A stretch of 64,000 nt of DNA from Marinifilum sp. N1E240 (GCF_009295825.1 NZ_WHKF01000002.1:124001-188000), one strand, 5' to 3'. Positions 36,255 through 45,695 are shown, numbered from the stretch's first letter. Notes: a model not told the origin generated them from the letters alone. Numbers and translations are program-made.

Positions 36255-37548
36255 GAGCGTATACATTGGAATGAGTGCCGACATCATTCATCCAGGGCAT
36301 TTAAATATTATTAAAGAAGGTGCTAAATTGGGAAGTGTTACAGTTGGTGTTCTAACGGATAAGGCAATTGCTAGCTATAAGCGTTTACCTTATTTGGATT
36401 ACGAGCAAAGAAAAATGATCGTAGAAAACCTAAAGGGAGTTGAAAAAGTTATACCTCAGGATACTCTTGATTACGTACCTAATTTGATGAATGTTAAGCC
36501 TGATTTTGTAGTTCATGGTGACGATTGGAAAGAGGGAATTCAGCAAGAAACAAGACAACGCGTTATCGACACGATTAAAGAATGGAATGGTAAGGTTATC
36601 GATGTACCTTATACGCAAGGAATCTCTTCATCAAAATTAAACGAGAAGGTAAAGTCAATTGGGACTACACCTGAAATTAGAATGAAGCGCCTACGTCGAT
36701 TAATTCAGGCTAAACCAGTGGTACGTATTTTGGAATCACATAGTGGTTTAACAGGATTAATTGCTGAGAATGCTAAGGTGAGTGTAAACGGTATGAATCA
36801 GGAATTTGATGGCATGTGGTCAAGTAGTTTAACTGACTCTACATCAAAAGGAAAGCCGGATATTGAAGCTGTTGATATTACAACACGTATGCATGGTTTG
36901 AATGACACTTTAGAGTGTACAACCAAGCCGATTATTTACGATGGTGATACTGGTGGAAAAGTAGAGCATTTTGTATTTACGGTAAGAACATTGGAGCGTC
37001 ATGGTGTTTCTGCTGTAATTATCGAAGATAAGACAGGTCTTAAAAAGAATTCATTATTCGGTACTGCAGTTCCACAAACTCAAGATACAATTGAAGATTT
37101 TTCTGCTAAAATTAAAGCTGGAAAAATGGCTCAGGTTACTGAGGATTTTATGGTTATTGCTCGTGTAGAGTCTTTAATTTTAGGAAAATCAGTTGAAGAT
37201 GCATTAGAAAGAGCACACGCCTATGTTAAAGCTGGTGCCGATGGTGTAATGATTCATAGTAAAGAGAAAACTGGAGAAGATATTATTGAGTTTTGTGAAC
37301 GATTCAGAAAAGATAATAAAAACACACCTATTGTAGTTGTACCATCAACATTCAACCACATTACAGAAGAAGAATTTAGTAAAGTTGGAGTTAATGTGGT
37401 GATCTATGCAAATCACATGTTACGTGCTTCATATCCAGCAATGATGGATGTTGCAAAATCGATTTTAGCTAATGGACGCTCGTCGGATGCGAATGATAAA
37501 TGCATGCCAATTAAGGAAATTCTAGAACTGATACCTGGTACTAAATAA
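36247..37548 (+). CDS. aepX: Cytidylyltransferase-phosphoenolpyruvate mutase fusion
   Basis: 433 residues and two domains. Residues 1 to about 135 are a glycerol-3-phosphate-cytidylyltransferase-like nucleotidyltransferase: HPGH at 15-18 and GISSSK at 125-130, the counterpart of the RTEGISTT motif. Residues about 145-433 are PEP mutase, which rearranges phosphoenolpyruvate to phosphonopyruvate: the signature [10 protein letters not shown] at 260-269 and [15 protein letters not shown] are present. The fusion puts phosphonate synthesis and CTP activation in one polypeptide. It is followed directly by the decarboxylase and reductase genes. Confidence 0.92.
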   Translation: MSKSVYIGMSADIIHPGHLNIIKEGAKLGSVTVGVLTDKAIASYKRLPYLDYEQRKMIVENLKGVEKVIPQDTLDYVPNLMNVKPDFVVHGDDWKEGIQQETRQRVIDTIKEWNGKVIDVPYTQGISSSKLNEKVKSIGTTPEIRMKRLRRLIQAKPVVRILESHSGLTGLIAENAKVSVNGMNQEFDGMWSSSLTDSTSKGKPDIEAVDITTRMHGLNDTLECTTKPIIYDGDTGGKVEHFVFTVRTLERHGVSAVIIEDKTGLKKNSLFGTAVPQTQDTIEDFSAKIKAGKMAQVTEDFMVIARVESLILGKSVEDALERAHAYVKAGADGVMIHSKEKTGEDIIEFCERFRKDNKNTPIVVVPSTFNHITEEEFSKVGVNVVIYANHMLRASYPAMMDVAKSILANGRSSDANDKCMPIKEILELIPGTK

Positions 37549-37555
37549 GATTAGA

Positions 37556-38677
37556 ATGATAGAATTAAAATCATTTTTTAAAAATCTGGAGAGCAATGAT
37601 GTGAACTTCTATACAGGAGTTCCAGATTCTCTTTTGGCTTCACTTTCTGCTTATATGTTCGATAATTATCCAGCAGATAAGCATATTATAGCTTCTAATG
37701 AAGGAGCATCGGTAGGTTTAGCAAGTGGTTACCATTTGGCAACAGGTTTAGTGCCTGTTGTATACATGCAAAATTCAGGAATTGGTAATGCTGTAAATCC
37801 ATTATTGTCTTTGGCTGATGAGGATGTTTACAAAATTCCAATGATTCTTTTTGTTGGATGGCGCGGAGAACCTGGAAAGAAGGATGAGCCTCAGCATGTA
37901 AAGCAAGGGAAAGTTTCGAAAGATCTTTTTGATGCAATGCAGATTCCTAGTGAGGTGTTGAGTGCAGATACAGCAGAGGCAAATGAACAAGTGAAAAAAG
38001 CAATTGCAACTTGTAAGGAGAATTCAAGTCCGTATGTGTTTTTGGTTAAAAAGGGAACTTTTGAAACCTATAAACTTGCAACAAAGGAGGCTGTAAATAC
38101 TTATCCGGAAAGAGAAGAAGCCATCGAAAAAGTGGTTGAGATGATAGAAGAAGATTCCGTTGTTGTTTCTACTACAGGTAAGATTTCCAGAGAACTTTTT
38201 GAGATAAGAGAAAAGCACAATACCGGACACGAGAAAGATTTTCTTACTGTGGGTTCTATGGGACATGCTTCGCAAATTGCAATGGGTGTAGCTATGCATT
38301 CATCTAAAAATGTGTATTGTTTCGATGGCGATGGAGCGATCATTATGCACACAGGATCGTTTGGAATTATTGCAGCTGCAGATTGCAAGAATCTAAAGCA
38401 TATTGTTTTCAATAATGGATCGCATGATTCAGTAGGAGGTCAGCCAACTATTGGATTTGATATTGATTTTGGTCAAATAGCTAAAGGTTTTGGATATAAA
38501 GAAGCCTTTTTTGCTGATTCAATTGAATCTATAGAGTCTGTACTACCTAAATTGCTGGCAAGCGACGGACCTTCGATTTTGGAAATTCGAGTGAAAAAAG
38601 GAGCAAGAAATGACTTGGGACGACCAACTACAACTCCTGTTGAGAATAAGGAAAATTTGATGGATTTCTTAAAATAA
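37556..38677 (+). CDS. aepY: Phosphonopyruvate decarboxylase
   Basis: 373 residues, TPP-dependent. The N-terminal PYR domain has FYTGVPDSLL and ASNEGASVGLASGYHLATG with the catalytic Glu. The C-terminal PP domain has the TPP motif GDGAIIMHTGSFGIIAAA ... NNGSHDSVGGQPT. It decarboxylates phosphonopyruvate to phosphonoacetaldehyde, making the unfavourable PEP mutase step irreversible. It overlaps the reductase start by one base (TAATG). Confidence 0.94.
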   Translation: MIELKSFFKNLESNDVNFYTGVPDSLLASLSAYMFDNYPADKHIIASNEGASVGLASGYHLATGLVPVVYMQNSGIGNAVNPLLSLADEDVYKIPMILFVGWRGEPGKKDEPQHVKQGKVSKDLFDAMQIPSEVLSADTAEANEQVKKAIATCKENSSPYVFLVKKGTFETYKLATKEAVNTYPEREEAIEKVVEMIEEDSVVVSTTGKISRELFEIREKHNTGHEKDFLTVGSMGHASQIAMGVAMHSSKNVYCFDGDGAIIMHTGSFGIIAAADCKNLKHIVFNNGSHDSVGGQPTIGFDIDFGQIAKGFGYKEAFFADSIESIESVLPKLLASDGPSILEIRVKKGARNDLGRPTTTPVENKENLMDFLK

Positions 38678-39765
38678 TGATTGAGAATATATACATTGGT
38701 AAGGATAGTATCTCTAATTTATCGGAGATATTAAAATTACATTCGGGCAAAAAGGTATTTCTGGTAACGGGTAAATCCTCGTACGAAAAATCCGGAGCTC
38801 AAAAAATAATGGAGTCGCTTTTACAAGGGACTCCATATTTTAGGTTTTCTGATTTTGAGGAGAATCCCAAATTGGAAGATGTTGAGAAGGGAATTGAGCT
38901 GTTCAAGCGGGAGAACTGTGAATTAACAATTGCCATTGGTGGAGGAAGTGCCATTGATATCGCAAAGTTGATTAACAGTTTATCGAAGGTTAAGGAAGAT
39001 CTGGTAGAAACCATTAAGGCAAATAGATTGGATCAGAAGCCTTACCCATTTGTTGCCATACCAACAACAGCCGGAACAGGAAGTGAAGCAACCCATTTTG
39101 CAGTGATGTATATTAATGGTGAAAAATACTCCTTCGCACACAAATATATTTTACCTGAATACGTTATTGTAGATTCTCAATTTACTTATTCGACACCTGC
39201 TTACCTAACGGCCTGCACAGGAGCTGATGCTCTTTGTCAAGCCATTGAATCTATGTGGGCAACAGGAGGAAATGTAGAATCAAAAGAATACGCAAAGAAA
39301 GCGATTAGCTTGGTTTGGAATAACCTTGAGGAAGCTGTTGTCGATAACGATTATCACGCCAAGGATAAAGTCAGTGAAGGTGCTTATTGGGCTGGAAAAG
39401 CCATAAATATTTCCAAGACCACAGCAAGTCATGCACTATCTTATAAGATGACATCTTTATTTGATGTGCCACACGGACATGCGGTTGCAATTACATTGAC
39501 TCATGTTATGAAAGCTAATTGTGATTTTGCTAAAGAAGATATTCAGAGGATTTTAAATCTGATTAACGCAGATAACCTTACAGATGGAGTTCTGAAAATA
39601 GATAATCTTTGGAATCAAATAGGTTTGAGTTTAAAACTGAATGATCTTGGTATTTTAGAAAAAGATATTGCTGTATTATCCAATTGTAATTTGGAAAGAT
39701 TAAAGAATAATCCGGCAATTTTAAATAGAGAGAAAATTGAAAATATATTCAGGAGTCTAATTTAA
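38677..39765 (+). CDS. Phosphonoacetaldehyde reductase (iron-type alcohol dehydrogenase)
   Basis: 362 residues of the iron-containing alcohol dehydrogenase family. The NAD-binding segment AIGGGSAIDIAKLIN, the TAGTGSEATHFAVM motif and the metal-ligand His residues in ALSYKMTSLFDVPHGHAVAI are visible. In this position, directly after phosphonopyruvate decarboxylase, it is expected to reduce phosphonoacetaldehyde to 2-hydroxyethylphosphonate (PhpC-like). No 2-aminoethylphosphonate transaminase was found, so HEP rather than AEP is the predicted product. A weak hairpin AGGAGT/ACTCCT (39751-39770) overlaps the stop. Confidence 0.88.
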   Translation: MIENIYIGKDSISNLSEILKLHSGKKVFLVTGKSSYEKSGAQKIMESLLQGTPYFRFSDFEENPKLEDVEKGIELFKRENCELTIAIGGGSAIDIAKLINSLSKVKEDLVETIKANRLDQKPYPFVAIPTTAGTGSEATHFAVMYINGEKYSFAHKYILPEYVIVDSQFTYSTPAYLTACTGADALCQAIESMWATGGNVESKEYAKKAISLVWNNLEEAVVDNDYHAKDKVSEGAYWAGKAINISKTTASHALSYKMTSLFDVPHGHAVAITLTHVMKANCDFAKEDIQRILNLINADNLTDGVLKIDNLWNQIGLSLKLNDLGILEKDIAVLSNCNLERLKNNPAILNREKIENIFRSLI

Positions 39766-39796
39766 CTCCTGAGTAATTTTTATATTACTTCGATTA

Positions 39797-40492
39797 TTAC
39801 TCACCATCCAATATTTGAGAGCCATGCAATAGGTCCTGCTCAAAAGTAATTTTAATGTTTGATTCATCGCCATCAACAATAAAAATAGGCTCGTTTGGAA
39901 GGTACTTTAAAACAACACCACAATCATCAGTTGCAATAAAATTAGGATCTTCTATTGCTATATCGTAGGCTTGTTTAATGGTTGAATATTTGAATGCTTG
40001 TGGTGTTTGCGCACGCCTTAGATTTTGTCTTGGCGGAACCGACTCAATTGTATCATTCACGTTCAAACAGAATATTGTATCGCTTGTTGGTATTGCTACA
40101 GCTACCGTTTTGTCATTTTCTAACTCTTTAATAACATCGCTAATAATACGTTCCGAAACAAATGGACGAACCGCATCATGAAAGATAAGGTAAACGTTTT
40201 GTTCACGTTCATATGCATCTATAGCCGCTAAACTTGAGTCACTTCTTTCTTTTCCCCCACTAAGTACATGTTTAACTTTGCTAAACTTATTAAGCGAAAT
40301 TAGTTCGTTTATTTCTGAATGGTAATCAGCATTTATAACAATACAGATTTCGTCTATTTGTTTGTGATTTTCGAAGGCTTCAATACTATGTTGAATAATG
40401 GGTTTTGATCCTAAGGTTAGAAATTGCTTAGGAAGATTACTTCCCATTCTTTTTCCGCTTCCACCTGCAAGTAGAACAGCAACATTCTTCAT
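39797..40492 (-). CDS. ispD: IspD/TarI-like cytidylyltransferase (probable 2-C-methyl-D-erythritol 4-phosphate cytidylyltransferase)
   Basis: 231 residues. The nucleotide-binding loop LLAGGSGKRMGSNLPKQFL, HDAVRPFVSERII and RRAQTPQAFK with TDDCGVV match the IspD/TarI family, which transfers CMP from CTP to a sugar phosphate. The length fits IspD of the non-mevalonate isoprenoid pathway. The position is suspicious, since it lies tail to tail with the phosphonate/CDP-alcohol locus, so a TarI-like role in making a CDP-polyol donor is the alternative. The usual Trp before RAQTPQ is replaced (LRRAQTPQ). Confidence 0.75.
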   Translation of the reverse strand: MKNVAVLLAGGSGKRMGSNLPKQFLTLGSKPIIQHSIEAFENHKQIDEICIVINADYHSEINELISLNKFSKVKHVLSGGKERSDSSLAAIDAYEREQNVYLIFHDAVRPFVSERIISDVIKELENDKTVAVAIPTSDTIFCLNVNDTIESVPPRQNLRRAQTPQAFKYSTIKQAYDIAIEDPNFIATDDCGVVLKYLPNEPIFIVDGDESNIKITFEQDLLHGSQILDGE

Positions 40493-40559
40493 GGTTTAAT
40501 TTTTAAAGTGATAAGCTAAAGTAATACAAAAAAATTCTTCAGAAAAGAGAAAAAAATAA

Positions 40560-40584
40560 CCGTTCCAAAAATCTTTTGAAACGG
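40560..40584 (-). terminator. Terminator after map
   Basis: CCGTT-c-CAAAA (40560-40570 region) pairs with TTTTG-a-AACGG (ending 40584) with a 3-base loop; on the minus strand it is followed by a T-rich run. It lies 26 bases after the map stop. Confidence 0.75.
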
Positions 40585-40610
40585 CATATATCTTAATAGT
40601 TTGGAATTTT

Positions 40611-41390
40611 TTATCTGAAGATTTCGTAATCTCCTACATCTGTTAAAATTTCATATCCATCTTTGGTAACCAAAATAGTATGTTCAAATTGAGCAGATAA
40701 TTTTTTGTCAACAGTTCTTGCTGTCCAGCCATCATTTTCGTCAACTACCGCACGTGCCTTCCCTAAATTAATCATAGGCTCAATAGTAAAAATCATACCT
40801 TCTTTCATCTTAGGACCAGAATTTCGAGCTGCTATGTGCTCCACCTGTGGCTCTTCATGAAATTCCAATCCAATTCCGTGTCCACAAAACTCGTACACCA
40901 CACTGTACTTTTTTGCTTGAGCAAATCGTCCTATTGCAAAACCAATATTTCCGAAATAGTTACCAGGTCTAACCTGTTCAATGCCCAAATACAAAGCATG
41001 TTCAGTATCTTCTACCAAACGCGCAGCCTCATCCGTAACGTCACCAATTGTGAACATTGTACTCGTATCACCAAAGTAACCATCTAAAATCGTGGTAACA
41101 TCAATGTTTAATATATCACCTTCCTTTAAAATAGTTTTCTCATTTGGAATACCATGACAGATAACGTCGTTTAGTGAAATACAACTTGATTTTGGATAAC
41201 CATGATAATCTAATGTTGCAGGAATTGCACCATTATCACGCATGTATTCTTCAATTAAATTGTCAAGATATAAAGTAGAAACGCCTTCTTTAACGTAGTT
41301 GCTTATATTTTTTAAAGTATTTCCGGCTAATTGAGAACTTTTTCTTATTCCCTCGATTTGTTCCGGAGTTTTGATAATTATTTTGCCCAT
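40611..41390 (-). CDS. map: Type I methionine aminopeptidase
   Basis: 259 residues from the ATG at 41390 (MGKIIIKTPEQIEGIRKS); an open frame upstream to 41468 is not family-like. It removes N-terminal Met from nascent proteins. The metal ligands are visible: Asp in LNIDVTTILDGYFGDTSTMF (two Asp), His in CGHGIGLEFHEEPQV, and Glu in TIEPMINLG and FEHTILV. There is no N-terminal zinc-finger extension. It has its own promoter and terminator. Confidence 0.95.
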   Translation of the reverse strand: MGKIIIKTPEQIEGIRKSSQLAGNTLKNISNYVKEGVSTLYLDNLIEEYMRDNGAIPATLDYHGYPKSSCISLNDVICHGIPNEKTILKEGDILNIDVTTILDGYFGDTSTMFTIGDVTDEAARLVEDTEHALYLGIEQVRPGNYFGNIGFAIGRFAQAKKYSVVYEFCGHGIGLEFHEEPQVEHIAARNSGPKMKEGMIFTIEPMINLGKARAVVDENDGWTARTVDKKLSAQFEHTILVTKDGYEILTDVGDYEIFR

Positions 41391-41437
41391 AATTGAGTTC
41401 TGTTCAGAAATAATTTTACTGTTGTATATTAAGGAGG

Positions 41438-41469
41438 CAAAGGTCTGCATTGAAATTGAATTTTGCAAA
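41438..41469 (-). promoter_or_regulatory. Promoter of map
   Basis: On the minus strand TTTG (41469-41466) is separated by 20 bases from GACCTTTG (41445-41438), close to the TAnnTTTG consensus. It leaves a leader of roughly 40 bases before the map ATG at 41390, and it supports that start over the longer frame. Confidence 0.55.
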
Positions 41470-41599
41470 CCAAATTGATTGCTTTTGATATATTCATGTT
41501 AAAACAATCAATAACAGATTTTATGAAATAATTTAATTTTGCACTGCTAATAATAGTTTGGTAATTTAACGCGTTAAATAAGCTAAATTTATCTCTGAA

Positions 41600-44500
41600 A
41601 TGAAGAAAATCCTTTTTTCAATGCTTTTGCTGATATCATGTTTATCAGCTAACTCACAATATTTTAATACAGGTCAAGATCCAGCATCGATTTCCTGGAA
41701 ACAAATAAATACTGATCGGTTTCAAATTATTTTTCCTGCTGAAACAGAGGTTAAGGCAAGGTATATTGCGGCTCTATTCGAAGATCTAATTCAAAAAGGA
41801 GGGAAAGATTTAAAGCACACTCCTAAAAAATTCTCAGTTGTTTTACATTCACGCAGTGCAACTACAAACGGAATGGTTGCCTGGGCTCCAAAACGTATGG
41901 AGTTATTTACTACATCAGGACAGGATAATGATGCACAATTATGGCTGAACCATGTTAGTACACATGAGTATAGACACGTAATTCAATTGGATAAAATAGA
42001 ACAAGGATTTACGCGATTTTTAAATTATATATTCGGACAACAGGCAACTGCTGTTGTTGTAGGCTTGTATATTCCACCTTGGTTTCTCGAAGGTGATGCC
42101 GTTTGTTTGGAAACTGCATTAGGAAAATCGGGTAGAGGACGTAATCCTGAATTTAAACAGGAATTGCGTGCTCAATTACTTGAAAAGGGTATCTTTTCCT
42201 ACGATAAGGCTGTTAATGGATCTTATCAGGATTTTATTACTGATAGGTACAAGTTAGGCTACTATTTAGTAGGTAAGGCTCGTGCGACTTATGGGAACAA
42301 TCTTTGGGATAATGCCTTGAATAAGGTAGCACAAAAGCCATATGGAATTACCAGTTTTGCTGATGGAATAAAGTCTGCAATGCATCAGGAAAGAGACAAT
42401 CATTTTAAGAATTTATCAGCAATTCAAGATCGTAGTGCTATAAATTTATCTGTAGAGAAGATTGATTGGGAAGAGGTGAAAAATAAGAATGATTACTCCG
42501 ATGGAAAATTATTGCTTTATTACGATAGCATGAAGGAATTGTTGTGGGAATGGCAAGTTGAAGATGCAAAGACCAGTAAATCGGAATTTGTGAAATTATC
42601 TGATAGAGAAAAGTTCTTTACTAATAAAAGAGTATTGCAACAGATTGAAGATGGAAGATTAATTTATCTGAAACAAGGTTTGGCAGATAAATTGCAATTC
42701 GAGCTACTTCAACAGGATGGAACAGAAAAGGAATTGTTTACTCCTGGTTATATGAGCCATATAGATTTTGATTATCAGCAAGGGAAATTGATTTGGTCAG
42801 AAAAAAAAGAAAATCTAAGATGGGAAAAAGGAGATAGAAGCATTCTTGTTTCGTATGATATCAACAAAAAGAAAAGAAGAACTTACAAGCACAAACATTC
42901 ATTGTTTGCACCTAGTTTTAATAAGAAAGCATCGAAAATTGTAGCTGTTGAAACGGATAACAAAGGTGATAATAAATTGATAATATTAGATGCGATTAGT
43001 GGAAAAGTACTAAATCAATTCTCCGCATCAAAACAAGAATATTTCATGTCTCCACGTTGGGAAAATGAAAATTCTATTATTATGATTCTGTTGAATAAAA
43101 ATGGGAAACACTTGGTTCGTATAGATGTTGACACAAATAATCAAGAGATATTGTTTAGTTCGGGATCACATGATATGTCTAGACCTACTCCTGGTGAACG
43201 ATACATTTATTTTAACGGAGCATTTAGCGGAATTGATAATCTATTCGCTTTTGATAAGGAAACGGATAAAATTTATCAGGTAACTTCATCGCGTTTTGGT
43301 GCTAAAGATGCGTTGATTGATGCGGATATTCAATTGTATTATTCAGATTATACTTCGGATGGTTATCTTCCTGTACGTACAAAAACAGATCCTAAGAAAT
43401 GGGTAGAATGGAAAGGCGAATATTTTACTTATCCACTTGCCGAAGATTTATCAGAACAGCTGGGAGAGAAAATTGAACCTGATACTGCAAATTTGGATCG
43501 ATTTCCAGTGAAAAATTACTCGAAACTTACGCATTTATTTAATTTTCATTCCTGGGCACCTGCTTTTGTGGATGGACTTGACGGTAAGGCTGATGTTGGA
43601 ATATCATTTGCAAGTCAGAACCAATTAAGTACATTAATGACTACCGTTGGATATAAAAAAGAGGAAGGCTATGATAATGGTCAGTTTTATGCAAACTTGT
43701 CGTATCGTGGATGGTTTCCTATTATTGATTCAAAACTAACAGTTGGAGATAGAGATAGTGAGTATGCAACAATTGCAGAAAGAATTTTTCCTAAACAACA
43801 AGACACCATTTTGGTGAATACAACCTGGCGACAGTGGGAGTGGGAGAATAGCATTAGTCTGCCATTTAATATTTCATCGGGGCAGTATACCCGAAAAATA
43901 ATTCCTAAAGTGACCTACAATATTGCAAAACTAGCCGATTTGAATACTATAGCTTTGGCAACAACGCAAACCAACCCTTTGGGTTTAGGTAAGTACAATT
44001 TTGCCGATGAGTCGATCTCACAAGAGATTATGGAATATCAATTATTTGCATACAATATTGCCAGAACCGCTCCTCGCGATATACAATATCAATGGGCGCA
44101 AATTCTGGAATTTAACTACAGAAATACACCATTCGGAGATAGTGAATTGGGAGAAACCTATTCGTTAGAAGGGGATCTGTATTTCCCAGGTTTCATTAAA
44201 CACCACGGATTGAAATTATATGCTGGTTACCAGTATCGATCACTCAATAATTCTTTGTTCTCAAACATGATTAAGAGTCCAAGAGGTATGAGCGATTTGT
44301 ATGGAAAACACGTGATGTCTTCTAGTATAGATTATGCTTTGCCACTATTCTATCCTGATTGGAATTTGGGACCACTGACTTATTTTAAAAGAATTAAGCT
44401 GAATGCTTTTGCTGATTTCGGGCATCAGGATTTAAGATCGGTAACTGATGCAGGAGTTTTTAAATTTAAAGACAATTATACCTCGGGAGGAATTGAGTTG

Positions 44501-44626
44501 ACAAGTGATTTACATGTTTTACGATTTTCGGCTCCTGTAAATGTTGGTGTGCGTTTGGGCTATGAAAACAAAACCAATGCTATGTTTGCTGATTTCTTGA
44601 TTTCGTTTTCGCTAACTGGCTATTAA
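41600..44626 (+). CDS. Exported gluzincin-like peptidase / beta-propeller / outer-membrane barrel protein
   Basis: 1008 residues with a signal peptide (1-20, ending ANSQ). An N-terminal domain (about 30-290) carries an HExxH-type zinc site HEYRH at 122-126 and a downstream third ligand Glu164 in PPWFLEGDAVCLE, the arrangement of MA-clan gluzincins. Residues about 330-620 contain TolB/WD40-like repeats (YDINKKKRRTYKHKHSLFAPSF, IYFNGAFSGIDNLFAFDKET). The last third (about 640-1008) looks like a D15/BamA-type barrel: GLKLYAGYQYRSL and LNAFADFGHQD. A protein combining these three parts is probably anchored in the outer membrane. The function is unknown; proteolysis or surface-protein handling is inferred. 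Transcribed alone. Confidence 0.7.
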   Translation: MKKILFSMLLLISCLSANSQYFNTGQDPASISWKQINTDRFQIIFPAETEVKARYIAALFEDLIQKGGKDLKHTPKKFSVVLHSRSATTNGMVAWAPKRMELFTTSGQDNDAQLWLNHVSTHEYRHVIQLDKIEQGFTRFLNYIFGQQATAVVVGLYIPPWFLEGDAVCLETALGKSGRGRNPEFKQELRAQLLEKGIFSYDKAVNGSYQDFITDRYKLGYYLVGKARATYGNNLWDNALNKVAQKPYGITSFADGIKSAMHQERDNHFKNLSAIQDRSAINLSVEKIDWEEVKNKNDYSDGKLLLYYDSMKELLWEWQVEDAKTSKSEFVKLSDREKFFTNKRVLQQIEDGRLIYLKQGLADKLQFELLQQDGTEKELFTPGYMSHIDFDYQQGKLIWSEKKENLRWEKGDRSILVSYDINKKKRRTYKHKHSLFAPSFNKKASKIVAVETDNKGDNKLIILDAISGKVLNQFSASKQEYFMSPRWENENSIIMILLNKNGKHLVRIDVDTNNQEILFSSGSHDMSRPTPGERYIYFNGAFSGIDNLFAFDKETDKIYQVTSSRFGAKDALIDADIQLYYSDYTSDGYLPVRTKTDPKKWVEWKGEYFTYPLAEDLSEQLGEKIEPDTANLDRFPVKNYSKLTHLFNFHSWAPAFVDGLDGKADVGISFASQNQLSTLMTTVGYKKEEGYDNGQFYANLSYRGWFPIIDSKLTVGDRDSEYATIAERIFPKQQDTILVNTTWRQWEWENSISLPFNISSGQYTRKIIPKVTYNIAKLADLNTIALATTQTNPLGLGKYNFADESISQEIMEYQLFAYNIARTAPRDIQYQWAQILEFNYRNTPFGDSELGETYSLEGDLYFPGFIKHHGLKLYAGYQYRSLNNSLFSNMIKSPRGMSDLYGKHVMSSSIDYALPLFYPDWNLGPLTYFKRIKLNAFADFGHQDLRSVTDAGVFKFKDNYTSGGIELTSDLHVLRFSAPVNVGVRLGYENKTNAMFADFLISFSLTGY

Positions 44627-44649
44627 TATTAGATACATATAATAGAATT

Positions 44650-44683
44650 GAAGAGCTGCAAAATATGCGGCTCTTCATTTTTT
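44650..44683 (+). terminator. Terminator after the 1008-residue protein gene
   Basis: GAAGAGC (44650-44656) pairs with GCTCTTC (44670-44676), followed by a T-run to 44683. It touches the end of the convergent CPBP-like gene. Confidence 0.8.
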
Positions 44684-45320
44684 ACAGATTTAACAATTTC
44701 CCAAATATTTCATAAAACGGATCACGATTTAAAACCGTGTAATAGAATAGAGCACCCAACCAACCGTGGAATATGCCCAGAATATAAAGGTTTTTCTCTT
44801 TTAAATAGATATAGCCGTAAAAAATAGCCAACACAAAAGTCCCACCAATTAACCAGAAGGAGGGATAATGAACCACAGCAAACAAAATTGCTGTAAATAG
44901 TACAATAAGATGTTTGTTGAGCTTGTTTTTGCTTTCGTTTAAATTACCGGCTACCAAAGCAATTAATAGAAATTGTTGAATGGTACCCCATAAAGGGTAG
45001 AAGAGCAAAACTGGAAGTATATGCCAGGTAATATTCAAAGTGCCTTGCCAAGCGCCTATTGTAAAAAATGTGATAAGCGCAATTATACCAAATGGTAGAA
45101 CCATTTTTAGCACTACTTTAAAGTTATCTTTCCTAAAACCCCAATGTTGAAGTATACCAGAAGATTTTTTGCTTTGGTAGATTATGTATGTTAGCCATAT
45201 TACTGTAGCAGTTAATACAAAAGGAAATCGCCAGTTCAGGTAATCCATAAACAGGAATTTGCCCAATACTGTTACGATGATGGCAATGATTTCCAAAGAT
45301 TGGATTTTTATTGTGTACAT
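44682..45320 (-). CDS. CPBP-family intramembrane protease-like protein with altered motif 1
   Basis: 212 residues with about six membrane segments. Motif 2 (FAVVHYPSFW) and motif 3 (GIFHGWLGALFYY) of the CPBP/CAAX-protease (ABI) family are present. Motif 1, normally EExxxR with catalytic Glu residues, reads QQFLLIAL here, so both Glu are Gln. The protein may be catalytically inactive or belong to a QQ subfamily. A run of minus-strand genes begins at 47021; this is its third and last member, 17 bases after the 112-residue gene. Confidence 0.7.
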   Translation of the reverse strand: MYTIKIQSLEIIAIIVTVLGKFLFMDYLNWRFPFVLTATVIWLTYIIYQSKKSSGILQHWGFRKDNFKVVLKMVLPFGIIALITFFTIGAWQGTLNITWHILPVLLFYPLWGTIQQFLLIALVAGNLNESKNKLNKHLIVLFTAILFAVVHYPSFWLIGGTFVLAIFYGYIYLKEKNLYILGIFHGWLGALFYYTVLNRDPFYEIFGKLLNL

Positions 45321-45337
45321 ATCTTTTTATTTGTCAT

Positions 45338-45676
45338 TCATTTATTCTTAAAGATCCTTTTAATAATATTGGCAAACCCAATCAATATTAAACTAATTAA
45401 GTTGCACATGCTAATCATTACAAAGAATATGGATCCTGTTATTCTACTGTCTTTAAGTTCTCCAGTAAATTCCCAATCTACTTTAAAAATGAATATTGAG
45501 AATAATGTAAGAACTAGTGTGGTAAGTATTATTTGATAATTTTTAATAATCCTGTTTCTTTTTATGCGCCAATAATAAATTTCAATAAACTGTGTGATTA
45601 AAATTAATATCAAAATTCCAAGCAAGTATAACCCAAGTTGATCAATGGTATTTAAATTCATACCTCCTATTGCCAT
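45338..45676 (-). CDS. Small membrane protein, unknown
   Basis: 112 residues with three predicted membrane segments (about 11-33, 44-65, 80-105) and positively charged loops (RIKRNRI, IIKRIFKNK). No family is recognised. It lies 19 bases after the 441-residue gene and 17 bases before the CPBP-like gene, so co-transcription is likely. A second in-frame ATG at 45661 is possible. Confidence 0.6.
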   Translation of the reverse strand: MAIGGMNLNTIDQLGLYLLGILILILITQFIEIYYWRIKRNRIIKNYQIILTTLVLTLFSIFIFKVDWEFTGELKDSRITGSIFFVMISMCNLISLILIGFANIIKRIFKNK

Positions 45677-45695
45677 GAGATAAGAGAATTAAGGT

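Noticed and set aside
40611-41468. Longer methionine aminopeptidase (285 residues)
   Set aside because: The extension reads through the promoter region; MGKIIIKTPEQ at 41390 is the family-like start.
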